15,013 bases of DNA, from positions 1 to 15,013 of the forward strand of contig CAUSLO010000030.1 of NCBI GenBank assembly GCA_963532875.1, given 5' to 3'. This DNA is from CAUTUX01 sp963532875 (lineage in GTDB: Bacteria; Bacillota; Clostridia; Christensenellales; CAG-917). Under the pieces are notes generated by a model, which worked only from the letters and a program-made list of their open reading frames with translations, was not told where the DNA came from and ran no database searches. This document shows positions 1 through 6,297 of the stretch, one piece after another (position 1 is the first letter of the stretch; every line of letters starts with the position of its first letter). Position numbers and translations under genes: made by a program.

Positions 1-51
1 TTTACTGACTATTTAGGGGGTTCGTGAGCCTGCAAGTGTCAAAGATGAGAT
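1..51. repeat. Left copy of an inverted repeat shared with the right window end
   Basis: Aligned with the reverse complement of 14960-15010 without any gap, this segment matches at 40 of 51 positions. The matches include TTTACTG at the outer side and TGTCAAAGATGAGAT at the inner side, with the same 37-nt offset in both copies. A further TTAT match continues inward. On the minus strand a perfect TATAAT box (57-52) and a weak TTTACT box (80-75) with a 17-nt spacer point out of the window, so the repeat would be transcribed outward. It could be an insertion-sequence end or the leader of a multicopy operon. The family is not recognised. Confidence 0.7.
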
Positions 52-80
52 ATTATATTAAACCGCAACGCAACAGTAAA
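52..80 (-). promoter_or_regulatory. Putative outward-facing promoter at left end
   Basis: On the minus strand, TTTACT (80-75, 4 of 6 matches to TTGACA) is followed after 17 nt by a perfect TATAAT (57-52). Transcription would begin inside the repeated block and leave the window to the left. The position mirrors the stronger promoter at the right end, which is the main reason to take the weak -35 seriously. Confidence 0.35.
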
Positions 81-211
81 GGAAAGAACGGTTGTGAAAA
101 CGCATAAAAAAGGAGAACAGGCTATCTAATCCGTTCAAATCGCAAGCCACAAGAATATGAACAGATATTGAATAAACAGGGTTAAAAATGTCTCAAAGGG
201 GCAAAATATAC

Positions 212-228
212 TATAACGAGCGGTTATA
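212..228 (-). terminator. Weak hairpin at the end of the first ATPase gene
   Basis: TATAAC and GTTATA form a 6-bp AT-rich stem around a 5-nt loop. The stem overlaps the TAA stop of the minus-strand ATPase gene and is followed on that strand by an ATATTTT run. The stem has almost no GC pairs, so it is at best a poor intrinsic terminator. No better terminator is visible in 1-223. That stretch has only very short open frames, for example 21 codons from 45. Confidence 0.2.
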
Positions 229-1525
229 AGGCGGAAATATCTTCAGTAAGCAAGAATTGTTCAACTCCAATATATAGAATGCCAGTGTCGTCTCTCCAAG
301 GTTGAATATAATCACGAACAACAACAATTCTTTTGAAAAAGTCTGGGATGCGCATGAGAGAATTTAATTCTTGTTTCCTTTTATCTGGATCAGCAACCGA
401 AAAGGTAGATTGAATATAAAAACGTTGATCAATGCGGTTGACGACGAAATCAACCTCTAACTGTTTTCTAACTTTTTTGCCTTCTGCTGTTTTTATATTA
501 TATTCAACAATCCCTACATCAACGTCATATCCTCTACGAATCAAGTCGCAATATATTATGTTTTCCATAATGTGGTTTTCTTCTAATTGCCTAAACCCAA
601 GTCTAGCATTCCTTAAACCTACATCAGAAAAATAATATTTCAAAGGGGTGGTCATATATTTTTTCCCCTTTATATCATAACGATGGGCTTCAGATATTAG
701 GAAGGCATCGGACATATATCTTAAGTATTTGCTGATTGTAGTTGAGTTTATAGTTACTTGTTTTTCGCTTAAAAAGGTGTTCGCTAATTTTTTTGGATTT
801 GTAAGAGACCCAGTAGAGGAAGCAAGGATGTTGAGCATATCATCTAGAACAGAAATTTCATTTTGGATTGCGTGGCGTTCCAAAATATCCTTAACGTAAG
901 TTAGTTGAAATAAGTCCTTAAGATAACGGCTTTTTTCTTCATGTGTTTCGTATTGAAAAATATAAGGCATGCCGCCATAAGTGTAGTATTCAAGCCAGAG
1001 ATTCTTGTGACTGCCTTGATATGCTTCACTTAATTCAGCAAACGAAATTGGATATATATGAATCACATCGCCACGATCACGAAATTGAGTGAGGACATCG
1101 CCAGACAGCATTTTTGAATTACTGCCAGTTACATATAAATCAACGTTTTTAAGTTTCATGAATTCTAACAGGAGATCAACAAAAGTTAGTTTTGCGGTCG
1201 GGAAATTGACATATGGATTTTGGACTTCCTCAACTAATTGGATTTCGTCAATTAAAATATAATATTGTTTAGAGTTATCGGAAATTTTATCTTTAAGATA
1301 CCGATGAAGAGCAAAAGGATTTCGAAGTTTTGCATTTGAAAAGTCATCTAAGGCTAAAGAAATTATTTGATCATCGGAGATATTATTACTGCGTAGGTAT
1401 CTAGTAAACAAATTAAATAAAAGATAGGATTTGCCACAACGTCGTAACCCAGTAATAATCTTAACTCTTCCGTTGTGCATTTTAGAGATTATTTTTTCGA
1501 GATATTGTTTTCTATCAAATTCCAT
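224..1525 (-). CDS. AAA+ ATPase with C-terminal DUF4143 domain, paralog 1
   Basis: This is a 433-residue protein of the AAA_14/DUF4143 (COG1373-like) family of predicted P-loop ATPases, whose cellular role is not established. Visible motifs are Walker A GLRRCGKS at residues 26-33, Walker B ILIDE with D93/E94, a sensor-like TGSNSK from 133, and an FRDR arginine segment after it. The C-terminal half has GLRNAR, HIMEN, EVDF (357-360) and YIQ (370-372). The last three occupy the places of the E, D and (D/E)XK positions of a PD-(D/E)XK fold, but Y and Q replace the acid and lysine. An open frame reaches back to TTG at 1621. I chose ATG at 1525 because AAAGGAAAT precedes it and because the relative at 2217 has the same length and Walker A register from there. 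No signal peptide or membrane helix is visible, so it is probably cytoplasmic. Confidence 0.88.
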   Translation of the reverse strand: MEFDRKQYLEKIISKMHNGRVKIITGLRRCGKSYLLFNLFTRYLRSNNISDDQIISLALDDFSNAKLRNPFALHRYLKDKISDNSKQYYILIDEIQLVEEVQNPYVNFPTAKLTFVDLLLEFMKLKNVDLYVTGSNSKMLSGDVLTQFRDRGDVIHIYPISFAELSEAYQGSHKNLWLEYYTYGGMPYIFQYETHEEKSRYLKDLFQLTYVKDILERHAIQNEISVLDDMLNILASSTGSLTNPKKLANTFLSEKQVTINSTTISKYLRYMSDAFLISEAHRYDIKGKKYMTTPLKYYFSDVGLRNARLGFRQLEENHIMENIIYCDLIRRGYDVDVGIVEYNIKTAEGKKVRKQLEVDFVVNRIDQRFYIQSTFSVADPDKRKQELNSLMRIPDFFKRIVVVRDYIQPWRDDTGILYIGVEQFLLTEDISAL

Positions 1526-1633
1526 ATTTCCTTTACAATCACGGTTAAGTAAAAACATGTATAATCCGCAATTTTTCCTCAACGACAGTTTAACATAATG
1601 AGAATGAGAGGTAAAGGGCAAACTGTTATTTGA

Positions 1634-1650
1634 TACTGTTTAATACAGTA
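1634..1650. promoter_or_regulatory. Short dyad upstream of the first ATPase gene
   Basis: TACTGT and ACAGTA form a perfect 6-bp inverted repeat around TTAAT, about 110 nt upstream of the ATPase start at 1525. It could be a small operator. I see no clear promoter pair around it, and no T-run makes it a terminator. Confidence 0.3.
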
Positions 1651-1871
1651 AGATTACGAAAATAGAAAGAAAATGGGCGAAGGGGTAGGCACATGGCGTT
1701 ATTATTGTGGAGAAAATCAAGAAAGCTATTTTATTTATAGGGAAGTTGTTAAGAAGTTATAGCAGAAAAGTACAACATTTCAATGAAATAACCGTCGTTT
1801 GATGTAAAACTTTGGATGGTGGTTCGCATTTAAAATGCAAGGAAAAACTGCGGATTTTCACTAAGTGCAAA

Positions 1872-1985
1872 ATGCTGAAAGAAAGAAACGCCTATTTAAA
1901 TAAATTTATTTTATACATCGAGGATGGGTGAGTTGCGATAGCTATAGGCATTGTCGACTTCTTGTTAGACAAATCGGCATATTAG
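1872..1985 (+). pseudogene. Relic of a fourth DUF4143-type ATPase gene
   Basis: Reading from ATG 1872, the first 19 codons give a start very like the neighbouring ATPase: KRNAYLNKFILYIEDG against KRDTYLNKLISYMWDG. An in-frame TGA follows at the position of Q20 of that gene. After about seven more codons the frame runs into IGIVDFLLDKSAY and a TAG stop, which matches the C-terminus NIGMIDFLLDKSIV of the same neighbour. Nearly 400 central codons, including the P-loop and the whole DUF4143 domain, are therefore missing. The join falls where N- and C-terminal parts share a G-I/G-M segment, as expected for a deletion at short similarity. It lies about 230 nt upstream of the intact copy, on the same strand. 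The product cannot be functional. Confidence 0.8.
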
Positions 1986-2085
1986 AAGAATCAACAGAAT
2001 ACACATAGAAAGAGCGTGTGTATAATTTCCAATTAAAGCAACAATAATTTCACTGCATACTCAAAAGAGTTGGCATTAATCGCAC

Positions 2086-2130
2086 AATACTCATTGAAAA
2101 GTAGAGACAAAAGAGAAAGAACATTTCAAC
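2086..2130 (+). repeat. Leader repeat, first copy
   Basis: ATACT, then ATTGAAAAGTA (2093-2103), a purine-rich stretch and TTTCAA (2124-2129) recur about 77 nt downstream, just before the intact ATPase gene. A shorter version with GAAAAGTA and TTTCAATG lies at 1765-1785 ahead of the relic. The arms are partly complementary (TTGAAA/TTTCAA). It looks like a duplicated promoter-leader segment. Confidence 0.5.
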
Positions 2131-2136
2131 AGTAGT

Positions 2137-2166
2137 TTGACTTTTAATTGTGTGTTGAGGCATACT
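2137..2166 (+). promoter_or_regulatory. Possible promoter of ATPase paralog 2
   Basis: TTGACT (2137-2142) and CATACT (2161-2166) are separated by 18 nt and lie about 50 nt ahead of the gene start. The -35 matches 5 of 6 consensus bases and the -10 matches 4 of 6. A start point near 2173 would fall at the head of the leader repeat. Confidence 0.35.
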
Positions 2167-2208
2167 TGTATTGAAAAGTAAGGCAAATAAAGCGAAAGTT
2201 TTCAATGG
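2163..2208 (+). repeat. Leader repeat, second copy, with inverted arms over the gene start
   Basis: This copy shares ATACT, ATTGAAAAGTA (2170-2180), CAAA, GAAAG and TTTCAA with the copy at 2086-2130. Here ATTGAAAA (2170-2177) and TTTTCAAT (2199-2206) are perfect 8-nt inverted arms around a 21-nt loop, and the second arm runs into the first possible ATG (2205). It may act as a transcript hairpin or protein site controlling the ATPase gene. Confidence 0.45.
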
Positions 2209-2216
2209 GATTTAAT

Positions 2217-3518
2217 ATGGAAATAAAGCGAGACACATATTTAAACAAACTTATTTCATACATGTGGGATGGTCAAGTAAAAGTAGTTACAGGCATTAGG
2301 AGGTGCGGAAAGTCGTATTTGTTAAAAACGATATTTCGCAAGTATTTAGAGAGTCAGGGAGTTGGAGAGAAGAATATCATTGAAGTTTCGCTCGACTTAG
2401 GGAAGGACATTAAGTATCGTGATCCACTTAAGCTTGCAAGGGATATCAGAAAGAAAGTGGAAGGTAAAAAGGGGCGATTTTATCTATTTGTTGATGAAAT
2501 ACAAATGTCAGATGAAGTTTTAAATCCATATAATGCGGAAGGTAAAAAGATCACTTTTTATGATGCTCTTAATGATCTAAGATCGCTACCGAACCTTGAT
2601 GTATATGTAACAGGCAGCAATTCAAAAATGTTGTCCACAGACATCCTCACGGAATTCCGTGGGCGTAGCGATGAAATTCGTATGCATCCTCTAAGTTTCG
2701 CCGAGTATTATTCTGCTGTCGGGGGAGACAAAGCGGTGGCATTGGATGGGTATTCGTTCTATGGTGGTATGCCACTTATTTTGTCTAGAGAAGACGAAGT
2801 TGAAAAGAAAGATTATTTGTTGTCGCTTGTTTCAGAAGTATATCTAAGAGATATTGTAGAGCGGACTAAAATTAAGCGAGAAGATGTGTTATCGGCTATT
2901 TTTGATTTGCTGTGTTCCTCGATAGGATCTCTGACAAATCCAACCAACATTTCAAATACAATTAATTCAAAACAAAAGCGCAGTGGCGAAGATATTGTTG
3001 CACACAATACAGTAAAGGCGTATTTAGATCAATTGTGTGATTCTTTTTTATTCAGCGAATGTAAGCGATGGGACGTGAAAGGCAAGAGTTATTTTGATTA
3101 TCCAAACAAATACTATTGCGAAGATATTGGGCTAAGAAATGCGAGAATAGGATTCAGACAACAAGAAATGACGCATATTATGGAAAACATTATATATAAC
3201 GAACTAATCATACGAGGTTGCTCGGTTGACGTAGGTACTGTATGTTCTAGCGAAAAAGATGATAGTGGAAAGACGAGGAAAGTCGCACGAGAGATAGATT
3301 TTATAGCAACATCTGGAGGAAGAAAATTTTATATTCAGTCGGCATACGCACTTTCAAGTGAAGAGAAAACGAAGGCAGAGAAGAGAGCATTCGCACTGGT
3401 AGGAGATTCTTTCCCAAAAATAATTGTGCGTTCTGATGTGCGAAAACAATGGTATGACGACAACGGAGTATTGAATATAGGAATGATCGATTTCCTATTA
3501 GACAAATCAATCGTATAA
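2217..3518 (+). CDS. AAA+ ATPase with C-terminal DUF4143 domain, paralog 2
   Basis: This 433-residue protein resembles the proteins at 224-1525 and 3585-4838 over the whole length. Walker A is GIRRCGKS (26-33). Walker B is YLFVDEIQ, followed by VYVTGSNSK and FRGRSDEI, which are typical of this AAA+ branch. The DUF4143 half carries GLRNAR, HIMEN, EIDF and YIQ, so the probable nuclease-like core again lacks the usual (D/E)XK acid and lysine. With paralog 1 it shares an extra segment of about ten residues between Walker B and the sensor (starting NPY), which paralog 3 lacks. ATG 2217 is preferred over ATG 2205 because GGGA sits six bases before it and it matches paralog lengths. It is oriented opposite to its two paralogs and just downstream of the relic. 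Function is unknown. Confidence 0.88.
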   Translation: MEIKRDTYLNKLISYMWDGQVKVVTGIRRCGKSYLLKTIFRKYLESQGVGEKNIIEVSLDLGKDIKYRDPLKLARDIRKKVEGKKGRFYLFVDEIQMSDEVLNPYNAEGKKITFYDALNDLRSLPNLDVYVTGSNSKMLSTDILTEFRGRSDEIRMHPLSFAEYYSAVGGDKAVALDGYSFYGGMPLILSREDEVEKKDYLLSLVSEVYLRDIVERTKIKREDVLSAIFDLLCSSIGSLTNPTNISNTINSKQKRSGEDIVAHNTVKAYLDQLCDSFLFSECKRWDVKGKSYFDYPNKYYCEDIGLRNARIGFRQQEMTHIMENIIYNELIIRGCSVDVGTVCSSEKDDSGKTRKVAREIDFIATSGGRKFYIQSAYALSSEEKTKAEKRAFALVGDSFPKIIVRSDVRKQWYDDNGVLNIGMIDFLLDKSIV

Positions 3519-3584
3519 GAAAAGCCTACAAAAAATAACAAGTTAAAAGATATCTATGTCGCTGTTCAAGAAAAGATAGTACTC

Positions 3585-4838
3585 TCAAAAATCAAGACTA
3601 TCGGGACTCAATAAAAAATATTTCAAGCCCATAACAACGTAACCTTCTTCTGTTCGCCACGGTCTCGATGTCCCATTTACAAGTACAATTTTTTTAAACG
3701 AATCTGGGATTTTTCTAAGGGAATTATATTCTTGATCTTGTTTTTCTTTTGAAGATATGTCATATGCAACTTGAATGTAATATCTCTGACTTCCTAGATT
3801 CGCAACAAAATCAACTTCTAATTGTTTTCTAATATTTTTACCATCTCCTGATTTTTGATTAACTTCAACGACACCCACATCAACAGAATAACCTCTCGAT
3901 ATAAGTTCGTTATAAACAACGTTTTCGATGATATGAGTTGGCTCTTGTTGTCTAAAATTCAACCTAGCGTTTCTCAAACCAATATCTGTAAAATAATATT
4001 TCATGTTGGCAGAAATATATTTTCGACCTTTAATATCGTATCTGTGTGCTTTTGAAATAAGATACGACTCTTCAAGGAAATCAAGGTGTAATGATACGGT
4101 TTTATTTGAGTAGGCACTGTGCTGAACACTTAAAAAAGTATTTGCGATCTTTGTTGGGTTAGTTAATGAACCAATAGAGGATGCCAGGATATCAACCAAA
4201 GTATTTATTTCATTCTGTGCGTAAATTTTGTGTCTATCAATCACATCTCTCATATATACGTTTGAAAAAGTACTTTTTAGATAATCTATTTTTTGATCAG
4301 AAGTTTCCATATTAATAAGAGCAGGTAGTCCACCATAGTCTAAATACTCATTCCATGCATAATCGAAATCTCCGCCTAAGGCTGTGTAAAATTCATTAAA
4401 TGATAGAGGCAATATGTGTATTTCATCGCCTCGACCTCTGAATTCTGTAATCACATCTTTTGAGAGAAATTTTGAGTTACTTCCGGTTACATAGATATCA
4501 ACATTCTCTATATGAAGCAGACCGTTTAACACCTCTTCAAATCTATCTAGAAGTTGAATCTCATCTAAAAGAATATAGTATTTGTCCTTATCAATAATTT
4601 GGTCTCTTATAAAGGCGTAGCAATGCGTTGGATTTCGTAGTTCGCCAGCACCTATGTCGTCAAAAGCAATCTCAATTATATGATCTGCCATAGTTCCATT
4701 ATTAAGCAAGTATTCTTTAAAAAGGTTAAACAACAAAAAGGTTTTACCACAACGCCGTATCCCAGTTATAATTTTTACCAATCCGTTATTTTGCCTTTTG
4801 ATAAGTTTATTTAAATAAAAATCTCGTTTTATTATCAT
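3585..4838 (-). CDS. AAA+ ATPase with C-terminal DUF4143 domain, paralog 3
   Basis: This 417-residue third member of the local ATPase family has Walker A GIRRCGKT (26-33), Walker B YILLDEIQ, sensor TGSNSK and FRGRGDEI. The C-terminal DUF4143 part has GLRNAR, HIIEN, EVDF and YIQ. The segment between Walker B and the sensor is shorter than in the other two copies. A TTG directly precedes the ATG at 4838. The ATG is chosen because TAGGA lies five or so bases before it and because Walker A then falls in the same register as in the paralogs. The start region is part of a 38-bp dyad and has a predicted promoter immediately upstream, suggesting tight control. It faces away from the restriction-modification operon, with a 139-bp shared control region. 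It may be a defence-linked or selfish ATPase, but there is no direct evidence. Confidence 0.88.
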   Translation of the reverse strand: MIIKRDFYLNKLIKRQNNGLVKIITGIRRCGKTFLLFNLFKEYLLNNGTMADHIIEIAFDDIGAGELRNPTHCYAFIRDQIIDKDKYYILLDEIQLLDRFEEVLNGLLHIENVDIYVTGSNSKFLSKDVITEFRGRGDEIHILPLSFNEFYTALGGDFDYAWNEYLDYGGLPALINMETSDQKIDYLKSTFSNVYMRDVIDRHKIYAQNEINTLVDILASSIGSLTNPTKIANTFLSVQHSAYSNKTVSLHLDFLEESYLISKAHRYDIKGRKYISANMKYYFTDIGLRNARLNFRQQEPTHIIENVVYNELISRGYSVDVGVVEVNQKSGDGKNIRKQLEVDFVANLGSQRYYIQVAYDISSKEKQDQEYNSLRKIPDSFKKIVLVNGTSRPWRTEEGYVVMGLKYFLLSPDSLDF

Positions 4839-4840
4839 CA

Positions 4841-4878
4841 ATTCCTACTTATTGCGTCTAGACGCAAATTTTAGGAAT
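4841..4878. promoter_or_regulatory. 38-bp two-part palindrome at the start of ATPase paralog 3
   Basis: The core TTGCGTCTAGACGCAA (4852-4867) is a perfect 16-bp palindrome. Outer arms ATTCCTA (4841-4847) and TAGGAAT (4872-4878) are also perfectly complementary and share exactly the same centre, 4859.5. Four unpaired bases separate core and arm on each side. On the minus strand the proximal outer arm contains the TAGGA Shine-Dalgarno of the ATPase gene, and the distal arm touches its predicted -10 box. It could be a repressor operator at the transcription start or an RNA hairpin hiding the ribosome site. Confidence 0.65.
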
Positions 4879-4907
4879 ATACTAATCGTCTTTAGGCACA
4901 ATGTCAA
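4879..4907 (-). promoter_or_regulatory. Predicted promoter of ATPase paralog 3
   Basis: On the minus strand TTGACA (4907-4902) is followed after exactly 17 nt by TAGTAT (4884-4879), a perfect -35 and a 4-of-6 -10. The start point would be near 4872, at the edge of the 38-bp dyad, leaving a leader of roughly 35 nt before ATG 4838. Confidence 0.5.
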
Positions 4908-4977
4908 TCATTGCTCAACCTTTTAAACATTATCAAGTTTGTATTTAAACAAAAAAGAACGGATTAGAAATACCATT

Positions 4978-6297
4978 ATGCGAGACTTAAATGCACACAA
5001 TAATCTATGTGGTAGTGTTTTCAAGCGGGCAGAATATGTCGAATTTAAAAACATTTTAAAAAGATATGTTAAAATTAAGCATATGATTAAAACCGAGCAA
5101 GTTTCGTCGAGTCTTTCGCTTATTCAAGACTATGACAACAAATATATAAAAAAGGAAGATTTTGTTTCAGTCTTTGAGTCAGCCCTTGGAGAAGGGTCGA
5201 TTACAACAGAAACCTACAACAATCGTTGTATAGTATATGTATACAAACACGATGGCAAAGAAGACCATTTTCTTGTTGCTAATGTTGTTTACCTAGGGAA
5301 TCCGCATCCTCATTTTAAAAAAAGAATAGAATTAAAAAAATGGTATAGGGAGTACTATTCTGAGCACAAAAATGATTCAAACATAACAATTCGACTTATA
5401 GGGCTATATACGTATGATGCCGTCAATGTCTTTGTTAACTTCAAAATAGACAGTTATCTAGGGAACGAATTTAACAATAGTGCAGTGCACGTATATACTA
5501 ACGACATTTTTCAAGCGTTAAAATATGGGACATTTCAAAAGGAAGATGCGAGTGGCAATTTAATTACAACAATACGCAGAGATAAATTTAAAGAATACCT
5601 TGAAGGCGATTGCTCGTGTGAGAACAAACTCTTTAACTTGTTTGATAGATTCAATTGCGGTTTTCCATTTGGGAAATGGATTATGGCGGTAAAGGCAATC
5701 TGTGAAATGAGAGATAAAGATTTTTCTAAATGGCGTGAAACGGAATGGCAAGGTTGGTTCTTAGAATTGCGTTTCTGGGAATTTACAGATCAAGAAAAGT
5801 GTAAAGAACTAATGAAATACTCAAGAGATTTTACAGACTTAGAAAAAGAATTTGATTTTGATATCTATTTTAAAGAATTTGACTTTTATGGAGATTTAAA
5901 AACAAGTAGTGTAGATGAAGTCGAGGTTTGTTTAAATGCACAAGATTCTATTATTCCGTGTTTGATGAAATACGAAAAAATGTGGTATGTGGTTTATGAG
6001 CATTTAACAGAAAAAGACTTGGAATACAATAGCGAAATGGCAAAAGAGAGAATGGCTCTTATTGGCAAGCCATATATTGAAGGTGGACAGATTTCTTATC
6101 AGAGAAGGATGAAGCATTCGGTTAATTTTCAGCGAATGAAAATAATTGAATTAAATAGGATTAATTATCACGAAGCATTGTCTGAATTTAATCAAGGAAG
6201 GCAACCAAACGGTAGTAGCAGAAAACCAAAGTTTAAGATTAATAAAAAAAATATAGACAACTTTATTGTTTACTCATACAACGGAGTGCAGAAATGA
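4978..6297 (+). CDS. Probable type II restriction endonuclease
   Basis: I do not recognise the specificity family. The case for a restriction enzyme is mainly position: the gene overlaps the following cytosine-C5 methyltransferase by 4 bp (ATGA), the usual layout of a type II restriction-modification pair. The protein also contains DFYGDLKTSS about two thirds along, a good fit to a D-Xn-(D/E)XK catalytic segment, with the conserved-looking, Trp/Glu-rich EWQGWFLELRFWEF before it. No membrane helices or P-loop are visible, so it is a simple nuclease rather than a type I or III motor enzyme. The start is uncertain: the frame opens at TTG 4939 (452 residues), while ATG 4978 gives 439. Neither has a convincing Shine-Dalgarno. 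The recognition sequence cannot be read from the protein. Confidence 0.7.
   Translation: MRDLNAHNNLCGSVFKRAEYVEFKNILKRYVKIKHMIKTEQVSSSLSLIQDYDNKYIKKEDFVSVFESALGEGSITTETYNNRCIVYVYKHDGKEDHFLVANVVYLGNPHPHFKKRIELKKWYREYYSEHKNDSNITIRLIGLYTYDAVNVFVNFKIDSYLGNEFNNSAVHVYTNDIFQALKYGTFQKEDASGNLITTIRRDKFKEYLEGDCSCENKLFNLFDRFNCGFPFGKWIMAVKAICEMRDKDFSKWRETEWQGWFLELRFWEFTDQEKCKELMKYSRDFTDLEKEFDFDIYFKEFDFYGDLKTSSVDEVEVCLNAQDSIIPCLMKYEKMWYVVYEHLTEKDLEYNSEMAKERMALIGKPYIEGGQISYQRRMKHSVNFQRMKIIELNRINYHEALSEFNQGRQPNGSSRKPKFKINKKNIDNFIVYSYNGVQK

Larger units (their letters stand above)
1622..2204. other. 583-base gap between divergent ATPase genes
   Basis: No intact gene is supported here. The gap holds a TACTGT/ACAGTA dyad (1634-1650), a 29-codon open frame (1673-1762) with only weak ribosome-binding potential, a GAAAAGTA...TTTCAA motif near 1765-1785, a short GCATTT/AAATGC palindrome (1826-1838), the relic of a fourth DUF4143 ATPase (1872-1985) and two longer copies of a leader motif (2086-2130 and 2163-2208). 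The overall look is of decayed and duplicated ATPase-gene sequence. Confidence 0.7.

Noticed and set aside
45..107. Short open frame starting in the left repeat
   Set aside because: Only 20 codons, no Shine-Dalgarno, and it begins inside the repeated block.
1526..1621. N-terminal extension of ATPase paralog 1 starting at TTG 1621
   Set aside because: The extra 32 residues have no counterpart in the two paralogs, and ATG 1525 has its own Shine-Dalgarno and gives the same Walker A register.
1673..1762. 29-codon open frame in the gap between ATPase genes
   Set aside because: Short, weak ribosome site, no recognisable motif, and it sits in decayed sequence; not enough to call a gene.
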